Source of the DNA: MWBV01 sp964418095
Lineage (GTDB): Archaea; Nanobdellota; Nanobdellia; Pacearchaeales; GW2011-AR1
Assembly (NCBI GenBank): GCA_964418095.1
Contig: CAYQKM010000006.1
Coordinates: forward strand, 1 to 60,422
Length of the DNA stretch: 60,422 nucleotides
Direction of reading: 5' to 3'
Shown: positions 23,886 through 33,752 of the stretch, piece after piece
Layout of the letters: each line of letters starts with the position of its first letter
Numbering within the stretch: the first letter of the stretch is position 1
Notes under the pieces: generated by a model
The model's database searches: none
Told to the model about the DNA's origin: nothing
What the model saw: only the letters and a program-made list of their open reading frames with translations
Position numbers and translations under genes: made by a program

Positions 23886-26567
23886 TTAATAATTACTTTC
23901 AAATGGACCTAAATCAGGAGCTAAGCCATACCACTCTCTACAATTCTGCCCTGGATGTGCCCCTGCAGTAAGGCAGTGATATCCTGGAATATAAACTCCA
24001 CCGTCAATTAAATCACTTCCCCTTGCTAAATGTCCAAATGTAATATCAGGTAAACTAAAATCAGGTTTTCTAGGTCTCATTAATTGAGAAGTATCTAAAC
24101 TTACAAAATCAGCATCTGTAACAGTATATGCTGGGTTGTACTTCCACCACCAGTCTCCTGAATATGGATGTGTAACATAGGTGTTGTTTTTTGCATCAAG
24201 CCATTGGTTATATACAGATAGTTCATACTTTGTTCCTGTAGCTTCAGTCTGTTGGCTCTTATAAACAATATTATTTCTGTGGATAGATGCATTTGCATCA
24301 GAGTATCCAATTCCATTTTTGTAAGCAAGATTATTATAAAGTAATCCTCCATTAGGAAAAAGTCCTGAATAATCAACTAAAATATTATTGTAGAATCCAA
24401 TTCCAGCACTGCATTCAACTGCTAAACAATTTTCATATATTGCAAAATGCTCTTTACCTGCCTCATAATTCGGAACCATCTCTTTGTCTGCTCCAGTTGA
24501 TTTATACCCATTGCCTTCTATATCCCATTCTCCTAATCTAAGATATCTATCTGATGCCATTGCCCAACAATTTTTAAACAATCTATATGGTTGTCCACTA
24601 GGGTCAAACCCATCATCTGAATAATTAAATGCTCTGCATCCAATCCAAGTGAAATAATTTCCATAGTATCCTTGAACCTTCCACCCATCTGCAGAATTTC
24701 CAGGTTCTCCAAAATATCTATCAAATAAGTTATAAGCATCACAATTTATCCAAGTTGTATTATCATATTTAAAAAGAGGATTTTCTCCATCAAATTCATT
24801 CCAAGCATAGCTCCAGTGCTGAAATCCTCTTCCATCAATATCATGAACAACCATGTTTTCATAATGAATATTTGCTCCAGCAGAGCCTATACCATAAACT
24901 TCTGAATAAGGTTTATGTGTTCTTGAAAAATTAGGAGGACTTTGATGAATATGTCTTATTGTTAACCCTCTTAAATGAATATGTTCAATCAATTCTAAGC
25001 TTATTCCCTGGCTCCATCCTTGCTCATTAGGTAAAATATTTTGTCCATCTAAAATCGGTCTTTCTCCTGGATAATTAAAGTATCTTATTGGGTTTTGTGC
25101 AGTTCCACTTACTGCAGTATTATATGAACCAGGCCCTGCTATTGTCACTCCAAACTCACCAGAACTACCTAAACGTGTTAAAGGTTGCCAAACTCCTCCT
25201 CTGAAATAAGCAATATCTCCTGGCCTCATTTTTCCAACAACTTTTTGCCAAGTATAAAACGGCTGTTCAAATGTTCCAGGATTATTATCATTTCCCCATG
25301 TTGCAATGAAATAAGTTTTTCCTGTTACACTCAATAAACACACTCCATGAGAACAATATTCTCCTGGGGGACAAGTTACACCTGTACAACTTAAATTATC
25401 TTTTGCTATACAAAGATTATTTTTACATGAATATCCAGAAGGGCAGTTTCCAAAATCTACATTTTTATCACAAATTGTTCTTATTCCACACTGATAATCT
25501 AAAACATCTCCACAATCTGAATTTATTTGTTGAATATTCACATCACTTAATTTGCTGGTTTGAATACATACATTATTATAACAACTATATCCAGAAGAGC
25601 AGCTTCCACAATTTAAACTTCCTGAACATCCATTAGAAATGATTCCACAATTTTTTCCAAATGAACTACAATTTGTTGAAGGTATACAATCTGTGCTATC
25701 TTTCATACAAGTTCCACTCGCAGAACAAGAATATCCTGTATTACAATCTCCACAAGTTAGTGTTCCACCACATCCATCACTTACTGTTCCACATGTTCTT
25801 CCTAATACTTGGCAAGTTGTAGGAACGCAATTTCTTATACAAGTTCCATTTGGTGCACATATTAAAGGAGATTGACATGTTCCGCAATTTGTTTGTTTTC
25901 CACAGATAGTGTGTGTTCCACACTGTTTAACTAAAGATGAACAAGTATCTTTACAACTATCACCACCATCTCCACTTCCAGAGCTTCCTCCACTTGAAGA
26001 AGATTTATCTTTTACACACTTATAATCTAAACATAAATATCCTTTTGCACACCCATTTCCACAAGGTGCTCCGCACCCATTTGTTCCACACTGTGCATTA
26101 GGTGGACAATATGTTGAGCAAACATTTGGGTTAATGTATTCATCTTTTACATTTCCAACAACTTCTTCTCCTTCTTTATCTAAATAAATAGGAGTTACTG
26201 AAATCTTTTTAATATTAGAAGCATTTAATTCAATAAATTTCAATGAAAAGTTTCCTGTTTCATTTTCAGGCATTGATGAATCAATTCTAACAACTTCAAC
26301 TTTATTTCCATCTGTAACAGAGAAACTCAAACCAATAAAATTTCCTTCACCAGTATTTCTTTTAAGTGTTAAATCTAAAGTGTTATCATCAACTTTCTTA
26401 ATCTGAGATATTTTCAAATCAATTTTCTCATCAGTATAAACCTGATATTTATCTTTTTCATTAACATATCCTCTCACAATAATGAAAATAATTATAGCCA
26501 AGCACAATATTAAAAATCCAATTAATAGATTAACATTTAGTCTTGATAATTCCCCTCTTTTCTGCAT
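23886..26567 (-). CDS. Cys-rich, parallel beta-helix surface protein
   Basis: 893 residues. The N-terminal segment 12-33 (LNVNLLIGFLILCLAIIIFI) after MQKRGELSR is a membrane anchor. A beta-rich domain follows (to about 150), then Cys modules of 35-45 residues with G-Y-x-C, C-G-x-C and G-C-G-G-x-L-x-C-G patterns (150-405). The rest begins TYFIATWGNDNNPGTFEQPF, the start typical of DUF1565-type right-handed beta-helix proteins, and contains pectate-lyase-like coils. Likely carbohydrate-binding or cleaving; no catalytic residues assigned. The N-terminal part is nearly identical at DNA level to the end of the window (60090-60422). Confidence 0.75.
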   Translation of the reverse strand: MQKRGELSRLNVNLLIGFLILCLAIIIFIIVRGYVNEKDKYQVYTDEKIDLKISQIKKVDDNTLDLTLKRNTGEGNFIGLSFSVTDGNKVEVVRIDSSMPENETGNFSLKFIELNASNIKKISVTPIYLDKEGEEVVGNVKDEYINPNVCSTYCPPNAQCGTNGCGAPCGNGCAKGYLCLDYKCVKDKSSSSGGSSGSGDGGDSCKDTCSSLVKQCGTHTICGKQTNCGTCQSPLICAPNGTCIRNCVPTTCQVLGRTCGTVSDGCGGTLTCGDCNTGYSCSASGTCMKDSTDCIPSTNCSSFGKNCGIISNGCSGSLNCGSCSSGYSCYNNVCIQTSKLSDVNIQQINSDCGDVLDYQCGIRTICDKNVDFGNCPSGYSCKNNLCIAKDNLSCTGVTCPPGEYCSHGVCLLSVTGKTYFIATWGNDNNPGTFEQPFYTWQKVVGKMRPGDIAYFRGGVWQPLTRLGSSGEFGVTIAGPGSYNTAVSGTAQNPIRYFNYPGERPILDGQNILPNEQGWSQGISLELIEHIHLRGLTIRHIHQSPPNFSRTHKPYSEVYGIGSAGANIHYENMVVHDIDGRGFQHWSYAWNEFDGENPLFKYDNTTWINCDAYNLFDRYFGEPGNSADGWKVQGYYGNYFTWIGCRAFNYSDDGFDPSGQPYRLFKNCWAMASDRYLRLGEWDIEGNGYKSTGADKEMVPNYEAGKEHFAIYENCLAVECSAGIGFYNNILVDYSGLFPNGGLLYNNLAYKNGIGYSDANASIHRNNIVYKSQQTEATGTKYELSVYNQWLDAKNNTYVTHPYSGDWWWKYNPAYTVTDADFVSLDTSQLMRPRKPDFSLPDITFGHLARGSDLIDGGVYIPGYHCLTAGAHPGQNCREWYGLAPDLGPFESNY
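26005..26310 (-). repeat. Near-identical segment shared with 60118-60422
   Basis: Over about 300 bases the two loci differ by only a few substitutions by eye; for example 26225-26310 and 60336-60422 are almost the same. This indicates recent duplication or gene conversion between the two Cys-rich surface protein genes. Confidence 0.8.
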
Positions 26568-26707
26568 AAGTAATATATGAATAGGATGTTTAAAAATCTA
26601 TATATCAATAAAATAATCTATCTATATCCCAAAAAGGAAAGACTTAAAAAAGATAAAAATAAAGCGGTTTTACAAGTAAAAGAAAAAAGGTCGATAAATA
26701 ACTTAAA

Positions 26708-29347
26708 ATGACAAAAACATTATTATTAAAAAAGCCAAACAAAAATGAAGAGATTTTTCCTATTTTAAACAAAAATATATCTAAATGGTTTAAAACAAAA
26801 TTTAAAGAATTTACTGAGGCTCAAAGATATTCTATAATCCCAATAAAAAATAAAGAAAATATTTTAGTTTCTTCTCCAACAGGAACAGGCAAGACACTCT
26901 GTGCATTTACTTCTATCTTAGATTATCTAGTTAGTTTATCTGAAGAGAATAAATTAAAAGATAAGGTGTATGCAATCTATGTTTCTCCATTGAAAGCCCT
27001 ATCTAGAGACATTGAATTTAATCTTAAGAAACCTTTAGAAGAAATAGAAAAACTAGCTAATAAAAAGTTTGGGATTAGAGTAGGAATTAGGACAGGAGAT
27101 ACAACTCAATATGAAAAAGCGAAAATGACTAAAAACCCTCCACATATTCTAATAACCACTCCTGAATCACTTGCAATAGTTTTAACAACTAAGAAATTTG
27201 TAGAAGCATTTCAAGAAGTAGAGTATTGTATTGTTGATGAAATCCACTCACTAGGAAACAAAAGAGGTTCTTTTTTAAGTTTAAACCTTGAAAGATTAAA
27301 CTCCCTTGCATCCACACCTCCAACCAAAATAGGATTAAGTGCAACAATTGAGCCATTAGAAGAAGTTGCAAAGTACCTTGTAGGGATTTCAGATAAAAGA
27401 GAAGTAAAAATAGCAAAAGTCCAGTCAAATAAAAAATTAGATTTAGATGTGCTAATTCCTGCAAATAATCTAATACTAGAAAATAAACCTCACATTCAAA
27501 TGTACAGCCTAATTCATAATTTAGTAAAAGAACATAAAACCACATTAATATTTACAAATACACGCTCAGCAACAGAAAGAGTTGTGAATTATTTAAAAGA
27601 TAAATTTCCAGTAGAATATACAGATGAGAACATTGCGGCTCACCACTCTTCATTAAGCAAAGAGCACAGGTTCTCAATAGAAGAAGATTTAAGAAAAGGA
27701 AATTTAAAAGTCGTTGTATGCTCAACCTCTCTAGAATTAGGTATTGACATAGGTTATATTGATTTAGTAATTTTATTGGGAAGCCCAAAAGCATCTTCGA
27801 GAGCACTCCAAAGAGTAGGAAGAGCTGGACATAAACTTCATGATACAGCAAAAGGAAGATTTATTGTTTTAGATAGAGATGATCTAATTGAATGCTCAGT
27901 AATACAAAAGGAAATGTATGAATCACGAATTGATAAAATACATTTTCCAAAAAATGCATTAGATGTTCTTGCACAAACAATATTTGGGATAGTAATAAAT
28001 CAACCTTGGAAATTAGATGATTTATTAGATTTAATAAGAAAAAGTTACTGTTATCAAGACTTAACTAAAAAAGATTTTCTGTCAGTAATAAGTTATTTAT
28101 CTGGAGAATATGATTTAGAAAAAAACAGAGTTTATGCAAAAGTGTGGTATGACAAAGACACAAAAGAAATAGGAAAAAGAGGGAAACTTGCAAGAGTTCT
28201 CTATTTAACTAACTTAGGAACAATCCCAGAAGAATCATTTATAACTGTTAAACTTCAAACAGGCAATAAAATAGGAGTAATAGATGAATCATTTATGAAC
28301 AGAATGCATAAAGGAGATGTATTTGTGTTAGGTGGAAGCAAATATTCTTATATGTACACAAGGGGTATGAACCTTTATGTTAAACCCTCTCCTGAAAGAT
28401 CTCCAACAATTCCTTCGTGGTTTTCAGAAACACTTCCATTAAGTTTTGATTCTGCACTAGAAATTTCCAAGTTTAGAAAAGAATTAAAAAAGAGATTTGA
28501 AAAAAAACTAAAAAAAGAAAAAATAAAAGAGTTTATTCAAGAGTATACTTACACTTCTCAACCAGTCTCAGAAGAAATTTACAATTACTTTAACCAGCAA
28601 TTTCAATTTCTAGAAATACCAGATATAGAGACAATAACAATTGAGAAGTACATAGATGAAAGAAATGATAAAAAATACATCCTAGTTAATTCAATGTATG
28701 GAAGAAGAGTAAATGATGCTCTATCCAGGGCACTTGCTTATCTAATAGGAGCTAAAGGCTCTTCAAAAAGAGATGTTGAAGTAGGAATTTCAGACAGAGG
28801 TTTTTATTTATCTTCTGAAAATACAAACATAGAAAAAGCATTTGAGCAGTTAAATTCAAAAAACATAGAAGAAATACTAAAGCAGGCAATTGAAAAAACA
28901 GATGTCCTAACAAAAAAGTTCAGGCACTGTGCAACAAGGGGAATGATGATTTTAAGAACATATAAAGGAAGCACCAAGTCAGTCCGAAAACAACAAATGA
29001 AATCCCATTTCCTTATAAACTCAGTTAAGAAAATATCTAAAGAATTCCCAATACTAAAAGAAGCTAAAAGAGATGTCTTAGAAGATTTAATGGATGTTGA
29101 AAGAACTAAACTAGTCTTAACATGGATAGAATCAAAAAAAGTTAAGCTAAGCTACAATCATGTAAAAATACCCTCTCCTTTTTCATTAAATTTAATCTTA
29201 CAAGGACACCTTGATTTAATGAGAATAGAAGATAAACAGGATTTTCTTCAAAGGATGCATAAAGTATATATGGAAGAAATAGAGAAAAAATATAACCCAG
29301 AAGAGTTCAGCTATGAAGAATTTCTAAGAGAAACTTCAAATAAATAG
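26708..29347 (+). CDS. lhr: Lhr-type superfamily 2 DNA/RNA helicase
   Basis: 879 residues. Walker A SSPTGTGKT (55-63), DEIH box (177-180), motif III LSATI, TNTRSATER, motif VI QRVGRAGH. The large C-terminal region with a winged-helix and the Lhr-core segments (HCATRGMMIL) is present. Lhr-family enzymes unwind forks and DNA-RNA hybrids in repair. It is shorter than bacterial Lhr but full length for the archaeal form. It is followed 116 bp later by the phosphoesterase commonly found beside archaeal lhr. Confidence 0.9.
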   Translation: MTKTLLLKKPNKNEEIFPILNKNISKWFKTKFKEFTEAQRYSIIPIKNKENILVSSPTGTGKTLCAFTSILDYLVSLSEENKLKDKVYAIYVSPLKALSRDIEFNLKKPLEEIEKLANKKFGIRVGIRTGDTTQYEKAKMTKNPPHILITTPESLAIVLTTKKFVEAFQEVEYCIVDEIHSLGNKRGSFLSLNLERLNSLASTPPTKIGLSATIEPLEEVAKYLVGISDKREVKIAKVQSNKKLDLDVLIPANNLILENKPHIQMYSLIHNLVKEHKTTLIFTNTRSATERVVNYLKDKFPVEYTDENIAAHHSSLSKEHRFSIEEDLRKGNLKVVVCSTSLELGIDIGYIDLVILLGSPKASSRALQRVGRAGHKLHDTAKGRFIVLDRDDLIECSVIQKEMYESRIDKIHFPKNALDVLAQTIFGIVINQPWKLDDLLDLIRKSYCYQDLTKKDFLSVISYLSGEYDLEKNRVYAKVWYDKDTKEIGKRGKLARVLYLTNLGTIPEESFITVKLQTGNKIGVIDESFMNRMHKGDVFVLGGSKYSYMYTRGMNLYVKPSPERSPTIPSWFSETLPLSFDSALEISKFRKELKKRFEKKLKKEKIKEFIQEYTYTSQPVSEEIYNYFNQQFQFLEIPDIETITIEKYIDERNDKKYILVNSMYGRRVNDALSRALAYLIGAKGSSKRDVEVGISDRGFYLSSENTNIEKAFEQLNSKNIEEILKQAIEKTDVLTKKFRHCATRGMMILRTYKGSTKSVRKQQMKSHFLINSVKKISKEFPILKEAKRDVLEDLMDVERTKLVLTWIESKKVKLSYNHVKIPSPFSLNLILQGHLDLMRIEDKQDFLQRMHKVYMEEIEKKYNPEEFSYEEFLRETSNK

Positions 29348-29463
29348 ATTACTAACACCCTTTCAAAACTTTCCCTCTTCTATCTCCTTTACACCTAGGT
29401 ATACTCTAGTAAACTGTTTAAATTTTTAGGAAGATTGATAAATATATAGAAAATTAATAATCT

Positions 29464-30207
29464 ATGGAATACCCAAATAAGTTAAAAAATTTCATATTTA
29501 TCTCAAAGACCATCTTCTTACCAAAAAAAGGCATCTTAGTGGTTGGAGATTTGCATTTGGGATATGATCAAATGATGAAGGAACAAGGAATAAATTTATC
29601 ATTCAGTCAATTAGAAGAAACTAAAAAAGAAATTGAAACAATAATTAAAAAAATAAAAACCATTTACAAACTAAATAAAATAATACTTCTTGGAGATATG
29701 AAGCATCATTTCAAATTTCAAAAACAAGAAGTCTCAGATTTAGAAAATTTTTTAAAATTTTTAGAGAAGCATGTAGACAAAAAAAACATTATTCTAATAA
29801 AAGGAAACCATGACACATTTACTATAAAAGATTATAATCTAAAAGAATTATATATTGAAGAAGATATTGCCTTCACTCATGGAGAAAAAGACTTTATTGA
29901 ATTATACAACAAGAAAATAAAAACCATAATAATAAGTCATCTTCATCCTGCACTCTCAATAAAAGATAAGGCAAATATAAAACGAGAAAAATACAAGTGT
30001 TTTTTAGTAGGCAAATATAAGAAAAAACAATTTATAGTTGTCCCTAGTTTTTTTAGCATAATAGAAGGAACAGAAATATCAGAGTATTCTAAAAATGAAA
30101 AATACCAACAAATAATCCCAAAAAATAAACTAAGTTCTTTTGAAGCATATGTTGTAGGGAAAGACAAAATATACTATTTTGGAAAATATGGAAAATTAAG
30201 AAGTTAA
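29464..30207 (+). CDS. Lhr-associated metallophosphoesterase
   Basis: 247 residues. Calcineurin-like motifs are complete: VVGDLHLGY (D-x-H), LLGDMKHHF (G-D), IKGNHDTF (G-N-H-D), FTHGEKD, and ISHLHPAL (G/S-H-x-H). Members of this family are linked to Lhr helicases in archaea and some bacteria. Predicted Mn-dependent nuclease or phosphatase working with Lhr. A TATA-like gataaatatata lies upstream, so it may have its own promoter. Confidence 0.88.
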   Translation: MEYPNKLKNFIFISKTIFLPKKGILVVGDLHLGYDQMMKEQGINLSFSQLEETKKEIETIIKKIKTIYKLNKIILLGDMKHHFKFQKQEVSDLENFLKFLEKHVDKKNIILIKGNHDTFTIKDYNLKELYIEEDIAFTHGEKDFIELYNKKIKTIIISHLHPALSIKDKANIKREKYKCFLVGKYKKKQFIVVPSFFSIIEGTEISEYSKNEKYQQIIPKNKLSSFEAYVVGKDKIYYFGKYGKLRS

Positions 30208-30224
30208 TTAAAAAATATAAAAAA

Positions 30225-30785
30225 TTAGAAACTAACCTTTACAGGCTTTCTCTCTTCTGGAGCAATTTGAATATATTCTTTTTCTTTAAATCCATACATT
30301 CCTGCAAAAACTTTTCCTGGGAATGTCTTACACTTATTATTATAATCTAATATTGAATCATTATAAAATTGTCTTGAGTAGGCAACTTTATCTTCTGTTG
30401 CAGTCAATTCTCTTTGTAACTCTAAGAAATTAGTATTAGCTTTCAAATCAGGATATCCCTCAGCAATTGCAAATAATCTTCCTAAAGCTGTTTCAAGAAC
30501 TTTATTTGCCTTCATTTTAGAAGACAAGTCACCTGCACCAACTAATGCTGTTCTTGCATTTGTAACTGCTGTTATTGCTTCCTTTTCATGCTTAGCAAAG
30601 CCCTTTACAGTCTCAACAAGATTTGGAATCAAGTCTGCCCTTCTTTTCAATTGAACATCAATCTGCCCAAGAGAATTATCTATTCTATTTGAAAGAACAG
30701 TAAATCTATTATAATAACTAGCAAAAATAATTACTAATAATATTACTACTCCAATTAAAACCCATATTCCTAATCCTAATGCCAT
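30225..30785 (-). CDS. lemA: LemA family membrane protein
   Basis: 186 residues from the ATG at 30785 (MALGLGIWVLIGVVILLVII). One N-terminal TM, then the LemA helical core: YNRFTVLSNRIDNSLGQIDV, QLKRRADLIPNLVETVKG, NARTAL, YPDLKANTNFLELQRELTAT and R-x-F-Y-N-D-x-I-x-D-Y-N. The frame stays open upstream to 30968, but that extension is the antisense of the ferredoxin gene and is not real. Function of LemA proteins is poorly known. Confidence 0.9.
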   Translation of the reverse strand: MALGLGIWVLIGVVILLVIIFASYYNRFTVLSNRIDNSLGQIDVQLKRRADLIPNLVETVKGFAKHEKEAITAVTNARTALVGAGDLSSKMKANKVLETALGRLFAIAEGYPDLKANTNFLELQRELTATEDKVAYSRQFYNDSILDYNNKCKTFPGKVFAGMYGFKEKEYIQIAPEERKPVKVSF

Positions 30786-30807
30786 GCAAATAAATAAACA
30801 AATAATA

Positions 30808-30815
30808 TTTATAAA
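30808..30815. promoter_or_regulatory. TTTATAAA shared by divergent lemA and ferredoxin genes
   Basis: This perfect palindrome is about 26 bases from the lemA ATG and about 31 from the ferredoxin ATG in a 57-bp divergent spacer. It mirrors the elp3/MTAP-APRT arrangement. Confidence 0.55.
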
Positions 30816-30842
30816 CTTAACTAAATTAACAATTTCAATAAA

Positions 30843-31025
30843 ATGGTGAAAATAAACAAAAACAAATGTATTGGTTGTGGAGCATGTGCTGCAACTTGCC
30901 CAGAAGTTTTTCAAATGGAAGATGATGGAAAAGCAGGAGTAAAACCTAGTGCAGATACTAAAAAGCACTCAAAATGTATAAAAGAAGCAATACAAAACTG
31001 TCCAGTAGGAGCTATTTCTAATTAA
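30843..31025 (+). CDS. Single-cluster [4Fe-4S] ferredoxin
   Basis: 60 residues. Cys9-x2-Cys12-x2-Cys15 and Cys53-Pro supply four cluster ligands (CIGCGACAATCP and CPVGAI). The extra Cys19 and Cys45 are placed like the disulphide in monocluster ferredoxins such as that of Thermotoga; no second cluster is predicted. Cytosolic electron carrier, full length. Confidence 0.92.
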   Translation: MVKINKNKCIGCGACAATCPEVFQMEDDGKAGVKPSADTKKHSKCIKEAIQNCPVGAISN

Positions 31026-31066
31026 AAACCCAAAACATTTATTAATATAAATCCCTTATCTCTGTA

Positions 31067-33190
31067 ATGACGAACAGAAGAGGGGAAAGCAATGATTCTA
31101 ATGAAAATCCTGCTCTTATAAAATGGTTCTCTGAATTAAATAAAGATTCAGAGAATATAGTGGGAACAAAGGGTAAAAGTATTGCTGAAATGCACAATTT
31201 AAAAATTCCTATACCTCCAGGATTCATAATAACAACAGAAGCATATAATTATTTCATAGAAAATTCTCCAGGATTAAAAGAGAAAATAAAGGGAATGTTA
31301 AATAAGATAGATTATGAAAACATACCTTTACTAAATGATATTACAGAAGTAATAATCAATAGTATAATTGAAACAAATTTTCCAAAAAATTTAGAAGAAG
31401 AGATATTAGATTCATATTATGCTTTAGATGCAAGCAATTTAAGTGAGGTCTATGGTTCTGCATTAGACATTTTACAAAATGCTCAAGAACCAATTTTTGT
31501 TGCTGTTCGTTCATCTCCAATTTTTAAAAATAATATAAAAAATAGCTTACTAGTCCAGCAAAATTCTTTTCTAAATATAAAAGGTAAAAGTGAATTACTC
31601 TTATGCATAAAAAGATGCTTTGCAACATTATTTACTCCAAATGAAATCTATTCAAGATATAAAGAAGGTAAAAAGGAACTTCCAGAAGGAATTGCAGTAA
31701 TTATTCAAAAAATGGTTGATTCAAATAAATCTGGAACAATATTTACAACAAACCCAAATAAAAAAGACGGAAACATTATAATCAATTCTATATGGGGGCT
31801 TGGAGAAGAAGCAACCTCTAAAACAATACCTCCAGATGAATACACACTCAACAAAAATTTAGAAATAATAAACATAGATGTAGCAAATAAGGAAATAGCA
31901 ATTACAAGAGATTCTTCTGGAAGTAAAATAATTGTTCCATTAAGAGAAGAAAAATCAAACCAACAAGTTTTAACAAAAAAAGAAATATCTAGGCTAGCAA
32001 AACTAGCACTCCAAATTGAGGAGCATTACAAAAAACCTCAGTGTATTGATTTTTCTATTGAAAATGAAGAAATATATATAATTCATACAAAAGATCTAGA
32101 AAAAGAAGTAGAAAAGAAAGAAGAAGGTCCACAAGAAATAATAAATGAAAAAATTGAAACTAAACAAGATAATAAAATAGAGAAGATTATAGAAACAAAA
32201 GAGAAAGAATCTCTTAAAGAAATAAGCCCTATTCAAGAAAATACTAAAACAAAGATAAAATTAATAGTTGACTCTCCGTTAATTGCTGAAAAAGCATCTC
32301 AAACAAATATTAAATCAGCAGGTTTAGTAAAAATAGAAAACATAATATTAAACTCAGGGAAGCACCCAATTTACTATCTAAACCATAGTATAAAAGATTA
32401 TGAAGAAATAATTTTTAACGGATTAAGCGAGATTTCAAAACATTTTGATGAGATGTGGATAAGAACACTAAACATTAAAACAAATGAACTTTTAGAATTA
32501 GAAGGTGCTCCAAAATATAATGAATCAAACCCCAGACTAGGACTACACGGAATAAGATTTAGTTTAAAAAATCCAAGAATATTTGAAGCAGAATTAAATG
32601 CAATAAAAAAAGTAAGTGAAAGTAATAAAAAAATAGGAATATTACTCCCCAAAATAATTTCAGTTGAAGAAATAAAAAAAGTTAGAGAGATACTAAATAA
32701 AATAAATTTTAATGATGCTTATTTAGGAGTAATAATTGAGACTCCTGCAGCAATACAGATAATCACTGAATTATGTAATGAGGGAATAAATATTGCTTCA
32801 ATAGATGTAAAAAATCTAACTCAAAACATATTATCATTAGATAAATCTAATAAAGATGTATCTGAGTTATATGATGAACTTCATCCAGCAGTGCTCTATC
32901 AAATAGCATATCTAACAAGAGTGTGTAAAAAGAGAGGAGTTAAATGTAATTTAATTCTTGAAGCAGATAGAAAGTATGAACTTGCGAAATTTTTTGTTGA
33001 AAATGCAGGATATAGTATAAGTACAGATATTAATGATATTTCTCAGTTAGCAAATCATGTAAAGGAAATAGAAAAAGAGATGGTAAAAGGAACAGATCAG
33101 GAACCAAGAAAATATATTCCAGGAGGAAATAAAAAGGAAATTCCAGAAATAAATGGGATTGAAAACATAAATAATGAAAAAAAGCCTTAA
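31067..33190 (+). CDS. PEP synthase-like pseudoenzyme lacking the phosphohistidine domain
   Basis: 707 residues. Residues 14-345 match the ATP-grasp domain of PEP synthase/pyruvate phosphate dikinase (GTKGKSIAEMHNLKIPIPPG, VAVRSSP, SGTIFTTNP, IIINSIWGLGE). Next comes a Lys/Glu linker (350-400) exactly where the mobile domain with G-G-x-T-S-H-A should be; that domain is absent. Residues 405-690 resemble the C-terminal TIM barrel (GLHGIRFSL, ILLPKIISVEEI, VIIETPAA). There the usual S-I-G-T-N-D-L-T-Q reads SIDVKNLTQ and the catalytic Cys region reads LILEADRK. It is unlikely to make PEP; a regulatory or scaffold role is possible. It heads a three-gene cluster. Confidence 0.7.
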   Translation: MTNRRGESNDSNENPALIKWFSELNKDSENIVGTKGKSIAEMHNLKIPIPPGFIITTEAYNYFIENSPGLKEKIKGMLNKIDYENIPLLNDITEVIINSIIETNFPKNLEEEILDSYYALDASNLSEVYGSALDILQNAQEPIFVAVRSSPIFKNNIKNSLLVQQNSFLNIKGKSELLLCIKRCFATLFTPNEIYSRYKEGKKELPEGIAVIIQKMVDSNKSGTIFTTNPNKKDGNIIINSIWGLGEEATSKTIPPDEYTLNKNLEIINIDVANKEIAITRDSSGSKIIVPLREEKSNQQVLTKKEISRLAKLALQIEEHYKKPQCIDFSIENEEIYIIHTKDLEKEVEKKEEGPQEIINEKIETKQDNKIEKIIETKEKESLKEISPIQENTKTKIKLIVDSPLIAEKASQTNIKSAGLVKIENIILNSGKHPIYYLNHSIKDYEEIIFNGLSEISKHFDEMWIRTLNIKTNELLELEGAPKYNESNPRLGLHGIRFSLKNPRIFEAELNAIKKVSESNKKIGILLPKIISVEEIKKVREILNKINFNDAYLGVIIETPAAIQIITELCNEGINIASIDVKNLTQNILSLDKSNKDVSELYDELHPAVLYQIAYLTRVCKKRGVKCNLILEADRKYELAKFFVENAGYSISTDINDISQLANHVKEIEKEMVKGTDQEPRKYIPGGNKKEIPEINGIENINNEKKP

Positions 33191-33236
33191 GCAGATAATT
33201 ATAAATGTTTATAAATATTTAATTCGTATATAGAAA

Positions 33237-33752
33237 ATGATTAAAAAGAGTGTTAGTACAACAAAACCTAAAAAAGAGAAATCTCCAGTAGATTCAAAAA
33301 ATAAAGAATTAGAAAAGATATTAGTCAACAATTTTGTTTCCCTTCAGAAAGTAATGGTAGATCTCTCAGGAAGGTTTAAAGAACTAACAAGCCAGATATC
33401 TAATCTTTTAGAATTATTTGAAACATCTGCAAAAGTTTTAGCTGAAAAAGATTTTGATATAGAAAAGAATAATAGAGAAAATATGAAAATATTAGAAAAA
33501 TTAGAGAGTGTATTAGAACAAAACAGAACAATAGCAAGAGGATTAACATTAATGCATGATAAAATAAGCGATATAAATGTTCAACCCCCACCAATTATTC
33601 AAAACACAGGATATCTTCCTCCTCAAATAAATCCGGTAACTCAAAGATACCCCCAACAACAGGTTTCACACATTAAACCTAATCCACCGATGACTGGAGT
33701 AGGAGGGGTTTCTGAGATGCCCCGCAAACCAATCTCTCCAAATGAACAATAA
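33237..33752 (+). CDS. Coiled-coil protein with Pro-rich tail
   Basis: 171 residues. A basic N-terminus (IKKSVSTTKPKKEK), a helical region at about 22-115 with heptad-like Leu/Ile spacing (LVNNFVSLQKVMVDLSGRFK), then a Pro/Gln-rich disordered tail (QPPPIIQNTGYLPPQ). Overlaps the next start by 11 bp, so it is translationally coupled to it. No family recognised; likely an adaptor. TTTATAAATA lies about 24 bases before the ATG. Confidence 0.6.
   Translation: MIKKSVSTTKPKKEKSPVDSKNKELEKILVNNFVSLQKVMVDLSGRFKELTSQISNLLELFETSAKVLAEKDFDIEKNNRENMKILEKLESVLEQNRTIARGLTLMHDKISDINVQPPPIIQNTGYLPPQINPVTQRYPQQQVSHIKPNPPMTGVGGVSEMPRKPISPNEQ

Noticed and set aside
25403..25875. Plus-strand frames opposite the Cys-rich gene
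   Set aside because: Compositional shadows of regular Cys codons on the other strand; no start signals.
30786..30968. N-terminal extension of LemA
   Set aside because: It is antisense to the ferredoxin gene and unlike LemA proteins.
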